A stretch of DNA of 64,000 nucleotides. It comes from Plasmodiophora brassicae (lineage: Eukaryota; Endomyxa: Phytomyxea; Phytomyxea; Plasmodiophorida). The stretch spans positions 620,001-684,000 of the forward strand of contig CP145409.1 of NCBI GenBank assembly GCA_036867785.1. The letters are read 5' to 3'. This document shows, piece by piece, positions 33,325-44,324 of the stretch. Numbering within the stretch: the first letter of the stretch is position 1; every line of letters begins with the position of its first letter. The notes beneath the pieces were generated by a model. That model had not been told where the DNA came from and ran no database searches. It saw nothing but the letters and a program-made list of their open reading frames with translations. Both the position numbers and the translations under genes were made by a program.

Positions 33325-34740
33325 TCACCTACCGTGCCGCTGGTAACCGGACCCCACCACCAGACGGCGCCTTAGACCCTCGGCCTCCTTACGATGCAGC
33401 CGAGCCTGCGACGCGTGTCTGAGAACGCCCGATCTAGAAGGGCACTTGCTGTCGCGTACCTGTGCGGTCTTGGGATCCGGTCGCGGTTTCGAAATCGGTT
33501 TCGGCAGGTCTGCGAACCTCACAGACGGTACGTCGTGCTTGTCGCCCTTCATCTGCTCGACAGTGACCTGCAGGTGGCGCACGAGCGCTTCCAGGTCGGC
33601 GATGCGCTTTTCGCTGTTGCTGTCGTAGTCGTCGTGCGATCCGATCCTGCACATGTCCTCGTCCTCGAACCCCTCGCTGTCGTCCCGCCCGTCGCTGCTG
33701 CTGCCGCGCTCGCTCGGCGATGGGGCGAACTCGTCCACTGGGAGCCACGCCTGCGTCCTCCCGGGCTCCTCTGTCGGTCGCTGGGCCATGGGCCGACGAA
33801 CACGTGCTCGCGTCCCGCTAGCGGCCGCCGCCTGGATCGACTCCGTTGATGATGACGTCACCGACGCCTTCGACCATCGACTAAAGGTACCGGCCGCGAA
33901 CATAACGCTGTTGCTGACGTCGCCCAGCACCTTCCCGATCGGTGGCCGGTCCTTTGTCCTGACCAGCGGCTTTCGACGACGCTGCGTCGTCGGTTTCGTT
34001 GATGTCGGCTTCTTTCGGAACAGGACCGGAGCGGGTGCAGGTCCCCGTTTAACAGCAGGACGTCGTGATTTCGCTGCTGCCGACGTTGGCAGGGCGCAGA
34101 CCGATCGGGACAAGGGTGTTGGAGCTGGTCGAGCACGCGTGGGGGCCGCTGAGGACGACGCGCTGGATCGTCGTTTGGCCCAGGCCTCCGTGTCGCGCAT
34201 GAAGCCGGGAACGCGACGCTTCGTCGACTGTCTGGACTTGACCAGGTGGCCGGACGAGCGACGTCGCGGGAACGAGTTCGACTTGCCAGCGTTGCCGACG
34301 ATGGCCTCGAGCTTCAGGGCGCGTTCGTCGGCGAGCACCCGCTTGAAGTCGAAGTTGGGCATTGACGCCGACACAGGGAACGCTTGCGCCGGTGATGATG
34401 ACCCGGGCCCGGGCCGACGAACGGGGCTGACATCCGTCACGAGACCGTCGTCATCGTCATCGCCGACGTTGTCGTCATCGTCGGTGAACGGGTTCTTGAT
34501 GGTGTCGGGTGGTTTTGGGGTCGCCCGGTCAGACAGTTCCAGCGCGGTGTCGCTGTCCAGTGGGATCTCGTAGCGCGGGTCGACGACCAGCGGCTGCGTG
34601 ACGCATTCATGCAACGCGGACCGCAGCCAGGCCTCTTGCTCGCCTTCGGACGCCGACAACCACGAGTCGTCCGTGTCGTTGCCTTCCCCGCTGGGAAACT
34701 CCACTGCGTCCATGATGGATAACGTTCGCTCGCGAGACAC
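33325..34740 (-). CDS. Large disordered, basic protein with short coiled coil
   Basis: A single open frame of 471 residues; the start is the ATG at 34738-34740 or, nine codons later, at 34711-34713. Mostly Ser/Pro/Arg/Lys-rich with acidic patches (NPFTDDDDNVGDDDDDG) and many possible phosphorylation sites. A short coiled coil near residue 375 (EKRIADLEALVRHLQVTVEQ) is the only ordered part I see. Codon use and lack of stops in this frame support coding; the antisense frame (33653-34573) is a GC-driven shadow. The composition would suit a nuclear or cytoskeletal regulator, but nothing shows a specific role. Confidence 0.65.
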   Translation of the reverse strand: MSRERTLSIMDAVEFPSGEGNDTDDSWLSASEGEQEAWLRSALHECVTQPLVVDPRYEIPLDSDTALELSDRATPKPPDTIKNPFTDDDDNVGDDDDDGLVTDVSPVRRPGPGSSSPAQAFPVSASMPNFDFKRVLADERALKLEAIVGNAGKSNSFPRRRSSGHLVKSRQSTKRRVPGFMRDTEAWAKRRSSASSSAAPTRARPAPTPLSRSVCALPTSAAAKSRRPAVKRGPAPAPVLFRKKPTSTKPTTQRRRKPLVRTKDRPPIGKVLGDVSNSVMFAAGTFSRWSKASVTSSSTESIQAAAASGTRARVRRPMAQRPTEEPGRTQAWLPVDEFAPSPSERGSSSDGRDDSEGFEDEDMCRIGSHDDYDSNSEKRIADLEALVRHLQVTVEQMKGDKHDVPSVRFADLPKPISKPRPDPKTAQVRDSKCPSRSGVLRHASQARLHRKEAEGLRRRLVVGSGYQRHGR

Positions 34741-35018
34741 GAATCTCGTTTATGGCTGCCAGGCGACTGCAACGAGCGACCCCGAAGTTCCCCCAAGCCC
34801 ACCCCTCATAGAGTCGAACGCTGGCGCCAATTCAAATTTGCTGCTGCTACCAGTGCCAGGCCGGGAGATACGCCCGCGATCCATGTTACGATTGACGAGC
34901 GGTGGCTTCACCGGCGGGCCGCGCGCCGTCATTCGACAATAATATCTTCTTCTTCTTGGGTCCCCTGGCCGGCACACTCCGACCTGAACTTATATGTAGA
35001 TGTCGGCCTGTATCTATG

Positions 35019-35516
35019 TTACACGGGTGGAACAATGTCCACGCCGGGATTCTTGATCCTAGGGCGGAGGAACTCGGCCAGGTTGCTGCCTAGGACCAGG
35101 TCGGGCTGAGCGGACCGCAGGCAGGCGAACAGGGCGATGTTGGCGGCGCAGAGCAGTGCGTTGAAGAAGGCGGCGGCGTAGGTGGCGAACGCACCGGCGT
35201 GCGCGCTCCAGAACACGCAGTCGTCCATGGCGAGATTGGCGAACGCGGCCGCTGCGCACAGCAGGATGCCGAAGGTCATCTCGGACATGCGCTGCCTGGC
35301 GCCGACGACGACGCCCGAGCAGATGGAGCACACCAGCCAGAGCATCGTGTGCCACCATGCCACGTACTGCATCGACACGGCGTCGCCAGGTCGCATTGCG
35401 CCCACGTCGTCCTTGCCGACGGCACTCATCGCCGCCATCGTCTGGCATATCACGAAGATCTGGGACGCACACCAGACGGCACGCACACGATGCACAGCGT
35501 TCCATTCGACGGCCAT
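35019..35516 (-). CDS. Four-helix membrane protein, unknown
   Basis: A single exon of about 165 residues from the ATG at 35514-35516. Four hydrophobic helices are evident: around VWCASQIFVICQTMAAM, WWHTMLWLVCSICSGVVV, MTFGILLCAAAAFANLAM and YAAAFFNALLCAANIALF. A short cytosolic tail ends in VPPV, a possible PDZ-like C-terminus (inference). The frame remains open 20 codons upstream. I recognise no family signature such as tetraspanin CCG. Confidence 0.6.
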   Translation of the reverse strand: MAVEWNAVHRVRAVWCASQIFVICQTMAAMSAVGKDDVGAMRPGDAVSMQYVAWWHTMLWLVCSICSGVVVGARQRMSEMTFGILLCAAAAFANLAMDDCVFWSAHAGAFATYAAAFFNALLCAANIALFACLRSAQPDLVLGSNLAEFLRPRIKNPGVDIVPPV

Positions 35517-35790
35517 CACGAATAAACTTATTGTATCCTGTCGGCAGGCAACTCCAATATGAGGGGTTAATAGCATCCGGCTACGGATCGACGATCACAG
35601 AGAGGTGATGTCGCATGACAGGAGATCAATGCTTACCTTGATGTCACAGACACGGCGGTCATTGCTGCCGACAGGAATACGTATCGAGAGAGAGAGACAG
35701 ATTCACCGAAGCGGTAAATATAGTAACGAACGTTCGCGATGCAGGGAGCGCAGGTGGAGACAGATCTTGTGTCGCGCGAAACGATGCCGA

Positions 35791-36129
35791 TCACCAGCGG
35801 TCACCGCCGCCGTAGCCGCCGCCGCCGCCGCCACCCGATCCGTAACCTCGACCACCGTACCCAGTATCCTGACGTTGCTCGCGCGGCTGGCCCTTGACGT
35901 AGGAGCCACCGGGGCCGGTCACGTTGACCGCCTTGGTGCGACCATCAGGAGCGACCTCGACGTCGAACTCGACGGGCTCGCCATCGGCCAGCGAGCGGTA
36001 CCCGTTCGCATAGACCGACGTCTGGTGGACGAACAGCTCCTCGCTACCGTCGTCCGGCGTGATGAAGCCGAACCCCTTGGTGTTGTTGAAGAACTTGACG
36101 ATGCCCGTCTTCTTCTGGTGCTCCGCCAT
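35791..36129 (-). CDS. Cold-shock-domain RNA-binding protein with Gly-rich tail
   Basis: A single exon of 112 residues. The start MAEHQKKTGIVKFFNNTKGF at 36127-36129 leads straight into the cold-shock domain, with RNP1 (KGFGFI) and RNP2 (ELFVHQTSV), and ends at about residue 70 (VNVTGPGG). The tail is RGG-like and Gly/Tyr-rich, coded by a GCC-repeat stretch near 35811-35835. This is the layout of small plant and protist cold-shock proteins that chaperone RNA. The upstream frame is open past a direct repeat but reads like non-coding sequence. Confidence 0.9.
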   Translation of the reverse strand: MAEHQKKTGIVKFFNNTKGFGFITPDDGSEELFVHQTSVYANGYRSLADGEPVEFDVEVAPDGRTKAVNVTGPGGSYVKGQPREQRQDTGYGGRGYGSGGGGGGGYGGGDRW

Positions 36130-36233
36130 GGTCCAAACGCCGAGCGACGACCCACCGACAAATAACGAATTTGTCGCACGCGCGCCCCACTGGTACGGAC
36201 CCCACGCACCGCCCGGATTGGGGCCTTCACTCG

Positions 36234-36306
36234 CGGCGTCCGCCACGCACTGACGCCACGCGCGCTTACCCTCACGGCGTCCGCCACGCACTGACGCCAC
36301 GCGCGC
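36234..36306. repeat. Two 32-bp direct repeats, period 41
   Basis: A 32-bp unit beginning CGGCGTCCGCCACGCACTGA occurs at 36234-36265 and again at 36275-36306 with no visible change. The pair lies 105 bp upstream of the cold-shock-protein start, so it may be in the promoter or leader. Confidence 0.75.
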
Positions 36307-36368
36307 ACTCGGGCGCCGCCGCTTCGCACGTCGCCACCACCACCGCGTCGCGCATATATTTAGAACCG

Positions 36369-36381
36369 CACACACACACAC
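36369..36381. repeat. Short CA microsatellite
   Basis: A CACACACACACA run in the spacer between the cold-shock and ankyrin genes. Confidence 0.7.
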
Positions 36382-36453
36382 AAGTCTCACCAACTCGATG
36401 TTTTGAAACTCTACATTGTCGAAGAATCATATCACCTGCCCGTAGTATACCCA

Positions 36454-37757
36454 TCACGGTTGCGGATGGTCGCTCGGAGGCGCGGGTCTCTGGAGCCGTG
36501 CGGCAACGCTGGCGGATGTGCATTCCCATGTTCGTTTCAGGCCAGTGATGATCTTCGAGGTCAGTTTCGGTCCCAGGCGATCGCAGCCAGCGTTGACGGC
36601 GAGCCAGCCTAGCATGTCGTTGTCGCGACGGGCGACGACGCCCTGCAGGGCTGCCTCCCATTTCGCGTGTACATCAGCGCCGCGCGCGAGTAGCACTCGG
36701 ATACATTCGAAGTGACGGTTCTCGATGGCCTTCCGTATGGGTTCATCTGCAGAAAACAATGATCAGAAACACAGTACCGAGCTAGATGGGACGCCATCAC
36801 CTTCGAGCACGTGGACGTCCGCGCCCCACGTTATTAGTTCCTCGGCAATGGCCGCATGACCATTCTCTGCGGCTTTCCTCAGCGACTCGTTGTCCAGTGC
36901 CGACACAGTCGCCCCCGATGACAGCAGGATGCGGACGGCGTTCACGTGCCCGTTCGCCGATGCGAGTCGTAGCGCCTCATCGTCTTTGGCGTGTATGTCG
37001 ACTGGATCGGAGGTCCCACTCAGGAGACATAGCTGGACAAAGGCCTCGTTGCCGAGCTCGGCAGCGCGTCGCAACCCCGAATTGTTATTGGCGGCGACGT
37101 CAAATCCCACACGAACCAGGGCGGCAGCTACCTCGAAGTCGCCTTCTGCCATGCACCTGCCCCATTTGCTGTGGAACTCGTGGCTCCATGTCGTGTTGTC
37201 GCTGACGCAGCCATCCTGCCACACAGGGATGATGGCTCCAACGTCAAACAAGAAATCCATTAGGCGATGGTGGCCGTTCAGCGCGGCCGACAGTAGCGCC
37301 CTGTCATCGTATTCGTTCACATTTGCCCCTGATTTGAACAGTGGGAATAGCGTATAGGTGGACCACGATTGTAATGGGACAGACCGTGGGTGACCAGCAA
37401 TCGGACAACATCCAGCATCCCATGCTGACACGCTGATTCCAGAGCGCGTGACCCAGGAGTCACTGGGCTGACGCCCGCAACGGTAACCAACCAATTCAAA
37501 ACGTCCAGGTCTCCATGGAGTGCCCAAGTCGTCAGCACGGGATTATGTTCAACGACAGGATATTCCTTCAAGATTCGTTCCATTGTGGCGATGACAGCTG
37601 ATGTCGTTGGAGGCAAGAACTGAATGTAACCTGTCAGGCGCGCTAGTGCAATGTAACCGTACTTCCGTATCAGCAGTCGTGCCAGGCAGGCCGCGAACAC
37701 GTCTTCCGTAAATCGGAACGACTCCAACGATCCGACGGCCACGAACCAGTGTATCAC
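36454..37757 (-). CDS. Ankyrin-repeat protein
   Basis: Three exons. The first (from the ATG at 37755-37757) holds an F-box-like helical start (SLESFRFTEDVFAACLARLL) and early repeats (LHGDLDVLNWLVTVAGVSP, GMLDVVRLLVTHG). An intron of about 56 bp ends at about 37327 and leads to ANVNEYDDRALLSAALNGHH, continuing repeats with AAELGNEAFVQLC, LASANGHVNAVRILLSSGAT and AAENGHAAIAEELITWGADV. A second intron at about 36760-36817 joins IRKAIENRHFECIRVLLARG. Stop at 36454-36456. The role is likely protein binding; the family is too general to say more. Confidence 0.85.
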
Positions 37758-38491
37758 TTCATGTTCTTCCTATAGTGACGTGCTTCATGACAAACGCAAA
37801 TCGTAGTGGAGCAATAATGGGCGTACGAGGAAGTCTGATACGAGGCGGAGGCAGTCGACAGGCAAAGCAGACATGCCACGGATGAATATATGATCTGGTC
37901 ATGCGGAGTTCGGTCAGTCGGAGCCAATCCACAATCACAAGAGCTCCCGGAACCGGGAGACGCTCGCAACGGACGGATCACTGGAAGACCAGAATCATAA
38001 TACCATTGGTTCGTTGTCGGAATAAACTTTATTTTAATTTATTTGTGATTCGCGCTGGAGTAAACTAAGCTTTCCAAAGATGGGGCTCACGCTTAAATTC
38101 TACTTCCTCATGTTCACCATGAGTCGAATATGTTTATCTGGATTCGGCGTCTCTAAATGTGTGTGTGGGTGGGCGCAGCGTAAACGCATCTCAACCACAG
38201 TCAGGTGAGACTAAGAAAGGTCACGGACACTTCCATTGTAGCATCCGGTAAGTCTCCATCGTAGTATCCAGACTACTGACGGTGGTTAACAGGCATTTAC
38301 GCAGCGCCCTCCCGTACACACAATGCCATCGCCATCTGGGGTTGCAGACGTCTTGCAGTACCTACCTACTTACGCTTGGCAATAACGCAGTCGATGTGGC
38401 AACTGGCAAGTCCGCGTACGCGCGACGGACTCCGTGACGGACTTCACAGAATCCTGCTGGAATAGGGAACCTGCCAGCTTGTTCAGCCGTG
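37758..38491. other. AT-richer divergent intergenic region
   Basis: This 734-bp region between the ankyrin gene and RPA2 is the most AT-rich part of the neighbourhood around 38020-38130. AATAAA on the plus strand (38021-38026) is followed at once by TTTATT, its reverse complement, at 38028-38033. Short near-repeats of a GTAGYATCC element occur near 38238-38270. I see no gene, though the poly(A)-like pair could mark ends of short transcripts. Confidence 0.4.
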
Positions 38492-41400
38492 ATGTCCAGT
38501 GAAGTGCACGATTTCGTGCGCCCCCATGTGGAATCGTTTGATTGGCTGTTACACGAGGGCCTTGGCCTGATTGTCAAAGACTTGCACCCGGTGGAGGTTC
38601 CCGCCGATGAAGAAACCGGGCGTCCACGCACCCGCTTCTGGATTAAGAAGGTCCACATCAGTTCACCGTTCAAGAACGACGACAGCAATGACAACCGCCT
38701 GCTGCCAAACGAGTGTCGCGAAGGGAACCGGAGCTATTCAGGAGCATTGACGGTCACAATCAGCCGACGAATCAATGATGGGAACACGGTTGATATGCAG
38801 TATCGTGCCGGGGACGCTCCTGTTATGGTCCGATCGGCAGCATGCCACCTGAGGAACATGGACCACGATGCTCTTATCAAGCACCGTGAAGAGGGCACCG
38901 AAATGGGCGGCTACTTCATTATCAACGGTCTCGAGAAGGTTATTCGTCTGTTGGTCATGCCGAAACGCAACTACATTACTGCTCTGGTTCGGCCGTCGTT
39001 CACAAATCGAGGGCCGTTCTACACGGAATATGCGACCGCCATTCGCAGCGTTCGCCGCGACCAGAGCTCTCAGACGCTCACTGTGCATTACCTCTCGGAT
39101 GGGACATGCACTGTTCGAGTGACAATTGGCAAACAAGAGTATGTTCACGCGCGTAACAGCATAGTGATGTTTCCACCCATGTCCTGACCTAGATTCCTAA
39201 CGCCCATTGCGTTAATGTTCCACGCGTTAATGTCAACGACGGATTTTGAAATCTTCCAGGCTGTGTGTGCTGAAGGCGACACCTTTGCTGCGGACCGTAT
39301 GGAACGAATGCTACGCGACGGTGAGTCCCTCCTCTTATGTGCGACTCTGCCATACCAGCGTCTGATTACGTCCGCCAGTGAAAGTACTGAACCTGCGATC
39401 TCCTTCCGACTACCAAGCCTACCTCGGCTCCCGCTTCCGTTTCATACTTCGACTGAATGACAGTGTACCGTCCACTGCGGCCGCGTTTCGAGCAATGCAT
39501 TTTACTAACGCGTCATGTCAGGTATCCGATGCAGATGCTGGTCGTATCCTTCTGCAGAGGCACTTCTTAGTTCACTGCAGTACTGATTTCGAGAAATTCG
39601 ATGTCCTAGCCCTGATGATCAAGAAGCTGTTTGCTCTTGTTCAAGGTTGATTCTGTCACAAGCTACGTTTGCCGACGCCCTGAAGTTAGCGTTCCTTAGG
39701 GCATATTGGTCCTGACAACCCTGATGCACTATCTGCACATGAATGTTTGCTTCCTGGGCACCTATATGGCAACGTTCTGAAAGAGAGGTGCCAAGAACTA
39801 CTGTACAGTTTGAAGGCGCGAATGATCCGGGTTTGTGCTCCCAACCTGTCCTCTAAGGAACCAGCTTGGAGCTAATACGTTGCTTCGCAGGACGACCAAA
39901 GCAAGCACCCCAAATTTTCCGTTGATGACGACGCGTACCTGAAGTCAGTATTGGGGTCAAGTGGAGGAGACATTGGCCAGAAATTGCACTACTTGCTTTC
40001 GACGGGAAACCTGGTATCCCAGTCTGGCCTCGATCTGATGCAGACGTCCGGGTTCACCATCATTGCTGAAAAACTGTATGCGCCGCTCGGAGCTCATCCT
40101 GATGTGTAATCACTGACACAAACATTTTACAGGAACTACTACCGATATTTAGGCCATTTCCGATCTATTCATCGAGGTGCGTTCTTTGCTGAAATGAAGA
40201 CAACTACAGGTAAGTTTTTGTACACATAAGAACACTGCTCCTGCACCTTTAACGATGTTTGTCAGTTCGTAAACTGCTTCCCGAATCGTTTGGGTTCCTG
40301 TGTCCAGTGCACACGCCCGATGGAAGCCCTTGCGGTCTCTTAAATCACCTCGCGGCACCATGTCGGGTCCTCTGTCATGCACCCGCCCTCGACCGCGAAC
40401 GTTTGATTGCCACACTGTTTTCAATCGGTACGTCATCACAGGAACTCTTGGGGGTACCGGTCTGAGTTCCCGCAGGCATGTCATCCTCCCGGTTACACGA
40501 CCGGCGTCGCATTCCTCACTCTGACCGCGTCGTTATGGTTGATGGTATTCTAGTGGGATTCGTCCCCGTCAAATCGATGCGTACTTTCGCCGAACGACTT
40601 CGGTACCTGAAGGTGATTGCGTTGTGACTTACACATGGACTTGCATGCTTATCCGTTTTGTCGTAGGCTACAGATCCTGCTGCACATGGCATTCCTGAGA
40701 CGCTGGAGATTACCTCAGTTGAGCATTACGAGTGTGGGGCGTACCCCGGTGTGTTTCTCGCGTCAAACGCTGCCAGGTTCATCCGCCTGGTTCAGTACTT
40801 GCCAGCGAAGCGTCAGGTACCACCCGTGCGTTCGTTTGTTTGCGCTCCTGTGCCGACTTATCCCGTTCAGGAATGGATTTCTCCACTTGAGCAAGTGTTC
40901 CTCGACATTGCGATCGATGTCAGTGACGTAAGACCTGGGGAAACCTCTCACATCGAACTGGATCCATGCAACATGCTGAGCGTGATCGCGAGCTTCACGC
41001 CCTTCTCTGATTTCAACCAGTCCCCCAGAAACATGTACGTACTGTAGCGGTCGTCCAGCGACCGCGTTGCTAACGGCTTGTGTAGGTACCAGTGCCAGAT
41101 GGGAAAGCAAACAATGGGGACTCCATACCATTCACATCCACATCGTGCTGATAACAAGGTCTATCGTATCCAGAACGTGCAGACACCTGTGGTTCGTAAT
41201 CGCGCCTACAAGCAGCTGGACATGGATCGGTACCCGCTCGGGTGCAATGCCGTCGTTGCCGTCGTGTCATACACCGGATACGACATGGAAGACGCCATGA
41301 TCATCAACAAGTCTGCCTTCGAACGCGGGTTCGGGCACGGGTCCGTCTACACCACCAAGGTCATCGATCTGGATGACATGAAAGTTGGCCAGAAGTCCCC

Positions 41401-42537
41401 TTATACGTTCGGCAACGTCGATCCTGGCACCGGCAACCGCGTCTGTGATATGCTCGGTGCGGACGGGCTTCCTTCTGTTGGCTCCTATCTGAAGCCCGAC
41501 GACCCTCTGTACGCCACGCTCAACAATGTCTCCAAAGAAGTCAAGGTCGTTAGGCACAAGTCCACCGAGCCAGCCTACATCGACCAGGTTCGTGTCATTG
41601 GCAAGACGGGCAACGGTATCCCGTTCGCGATTGCGATCACGCTCCGGTACAATCGTAACGCCGTGCTCGGTGATAAGTTCTCGTCGCGGCACGGCCAGAA
41701 GGGTGTCCTGTCTCAACTATGGAAGCAGATCGACATGCCGTTCACTGGCGAAGGACTGACGCCTGATATCATCATCAACCCGCACGCGTTCCCCTCGCGA
41801 ATGACAATCGGCATGTTGATCGAGTCGATGGCCGGCAAGGCCGGCTGCCTCCATGGTGTCTTCGCCGACGGGACACCGTTCCAGTTCGGCGAAGACGACT
41901 TGGCTATGGATTACTTTGGTCGCCAGCTAACCGCTGCTGGGTTCAGCCACGTCGGTAACGAGGAGATGTATTCGGGCGTCTCTGGCATGCAGTTCAAGGC
42001 TGACGTATTCATCGGGGTCGTCTACTACCAGCGTCTCCGACACATGGTGTCCGATAAGTCTCAGGTTGGGATCGTAACCCGTGAGTTCGCTATGGGTAGC
42101 GCTCCCTAACCTGCTGCTGTCTAGGTCCGTTCAACCGGGCCAATCAATGAGCTAACGCATCAGCCGGTTCATGGGCGTAAGAAGAAGGGCGGTATTCGAT
42201 TCGGTGAAATGGAGCGTGACTCTCTACTGGGACACGGAGCCGCATTCCTCCTGAACGATCGTCTGTTGAAGTGTTCCGATTTCCACACAGGTCCGGGGTT
42301 GCTGTTGGCTGTCACATTAACGAGTACTGATCTGGGTTATGTGTTCGCGCAGCGAATGTATGCCGGCAATGCGGTAGTATTCTGTCGAGCATGGCCGATC
42401 GTGACGGGCGTGGGGTATCCTGCGTATCCTGTCGGTCGAAGTCATCGTGCACCCTGATCAACGTCCCCTATGTATTTACGTACCTCGTCAATGAGCTCGC
42501 TGCTATGAACGTCAAGATCGAATTGAAAGTCAAATAA
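38492..42537 (+). CDS. POLR1B: RNA polymerase I second-largest subunit RPA2
   Basis: Beta-like catalytic subunit of Pol I, which makes rRNA. Many exons. It begins [20 protein letters not shown]. Pol I-type features are [60 protein letters not shown] formed across a 54-bp intron (39139-39192), [17 protein letters not shown], then [20 protein letters not shown]. The largest exon (41078-42109) carries [37 protein letters not shown] (active-site region) and [14 protein letters not shown]. The C-terminal zinc ribbon is [11 protein letters not shown] and VSCVSCRSK. It ends [15 protein letters not shown]; the stop lies within AATAAA. Confidence 0.94.
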
Positions 42538-42538
42538 A
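42533..42538 (+). terminator. Poly(A) signal overlapping the RPA2 stop codon
   Basis: AATAAA whose TAA (42535-42537) is also the RPA2 stop codon. Confidence 0.5.
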
Positions 42539-43000
42539 AACGTATCTGTGGGACGATCATCATTGCAGGTTCGTTCAGAACCTCAGGCCCCTGTCCAGCA
42601 CGTATCGTATTCTCCTGGACAGTGACGTTCGAGTTTCTCACAGCGCGTCCAGCAGCACCACGATCGTACTTTCGGTGGTGATCATCCGGGCGGCCTCTCT
42701 CTCGTCAGAGTGGGCGACACCCAGCACGCTCGGAGGAGCGCATCAGTGGATCGGCGAAGGGGGACTTGTATTTCATTCACGTAGAGCAAACGCGACTGGT
42801 GCGGGATGTGGCGTGATTTCAGGGTGACGCGACGTCGTTTCCTCAGTAAAAATCAAACAGACGTAGCCCTTGAGGACACCGCAGGCCGTCGTGCGTGGTG
42901 AGTGGCGTCGTCGCTGTCAGCAGGTACGATACCGCCCGTCGGCATCAGGGCGAAAAACAATGCAGAGCAGTGCCATTTTATTTCACGTTTGGGCGCCGCG
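42538..43000. other. Intergenic spacer
   Basis: These 463 bp lie between RPA2 and the SLC25 gene. I see no gene or repeat here; it holds the RPA2 3' end and the carrier promoter. Confidence 0.4.
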
Positions 43001-44315
43001 ATGGCGTCCGGGGTCGTGGACATAGCGGCGGGCTCGGCTGGCGGCCTGCTGGCTGCCCTGGTCGGGCACCCGTTCGACACCATCAAGGTGCGCCTGCAGA
43101 CGCAGCCAACAAACCCGCCGCTCTATACCGGGTTCCTCGACTGCGTTCGGCAGACGGCGTCCGGTGAGGGCCTGCTCGGCTTTTACAAAGGTCGGTGGGC
43201 ATTCTGCATCGTGTCAGTGTTATGCCGACAATATTGCTTGCCAACCAGGTCTGCAATCCCCTGTGATTGGAATGGTCTTGTTCAACTCGGTGCAATTCTT
43301 CGCTTACGGTCAAGTCAGGCAAGCGTTCTCGATACCATCCGATGGCCGTTTAACCCAAAGGGTCGCGTAGGCGATTGAAGTCGTTCGGACATCATTCCCT
43401 GGGGACCATTCGAAACGATTAACTGTTCAGCAATATGCTCTATGCGGTGCTTTGACCGGGGTTGCCGTTAGCGCCGTCGAGTCTCCCATGGATCTATGTT
43501 ATTGCCCGTTTCTTTGTTGCCTAATGACCGATCCAACTGTGATCTGATTAACGTGCGCCTCAGTCAAATCCCAAGTGCAAGTTCAAGTATTCGAGAAGCC
43601 TGCGGAAGTTAAGCCTGGGGCGAAACAGTTCCGGTTCACTGGTGCTCTCGACGCTGCGGTGCAGATTTGGCGCCACAATGGCGTTCGTGGTGTATATCAG
43701 GTTTTGTGTGTGTGCCCCGTGTCCTTTTCCGTCCTTTCACTCATTCAGGGAGTGTAGGGCCTGAATGGGACTCTTCTCAGAAACATTCCTGCAGTCGGCC
43801 TCTACTTCGGTGATAACTTCTGTTAGCGTCGCCGGAATGGCTGGTTCACCGTTTGCAGGCGCTTACGAGTTCGCGAAGAATCAACTTGTTGGACCGTCGC
43901 GCAACGTCGACCAACTGTCCGACGTCGAACTGTTATGTTCTGGTGGATTTGCCGGTATTTGCTACTGGCTGTTTACGTATCCAACCGATATCGTCTGTGC
44001 AACGCTGCCCGCTCAACAGTCACCGTTGACAATGAAACCCTGACGCTTGCACCTGGCAGATCAAGTCAGCATTGCAGACGGACGCTGTTGATAGGCCTGC
44101 CCGTCGGTATAAAGGGATCGTGGACTGTGCGACCCAGCTTTACAAGCAAGGCGGGGCATCGCGTTTCTTCCGAGGTTTAACTCCCTGCATGATCCGAGCG
44201 TTCCCCGCTAACGCGACCTGCTTCTGGGGATTCGGTGCGCCTAGTTGTGGACAAATGCAATTGCCCAGGCTGACTCTTCCACAGAGACTGCGAAGAAGGC
44301 CTTGACCCGCGAATA
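43001..44315 (+). CDS. Mitochondrial carrier (SLC25), carnitine/amino-acid type
   Basis: Six-helix inner-membrane transporter made of three repeats. Start MASGVVDIAAGSAGGLLAAL. The three signature motifs are visible: GHPFDTIKVRLQTQ, ESPMDL joined to the VKSQVQVQ exon, and TYPTDIV joined to a KSALQTD-type exon, with GFYKG, GVYQGL and RFFRGL-type ends after each odd helix. Five or six small introns interrupt it. The last intron (about 44237-44284) gives the ending ETAKKALTRE. The sequence is closest by eye to the SLC25A20/29/45 branch (acylcarnitine, basic amino acids); the substrate is inference. The stop TAA lies within AATAAA at 44311-44316. Confidence 0.88.
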
Positions 44316-44316
44316 A
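44311..44316 (+). terminator. Poly(A) signal overlapping the carrier stop codon
   Basis: AATAAA with its TAA (44313-44315) as the stop codon, only 9 bp from the convergent ataxin-3 stop. Confidence 0.45.
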
Positions 44317-44324
44317 ACCGCCCT

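Noticed and set aside
33653-34573. 306-residue open frame on the plus strand
   Set aside because: It is antisense to the 471-residue disordered protein; its length follows from high GC and lack of A/T-rich stops. Composition is shadow-like and no motif is seen.
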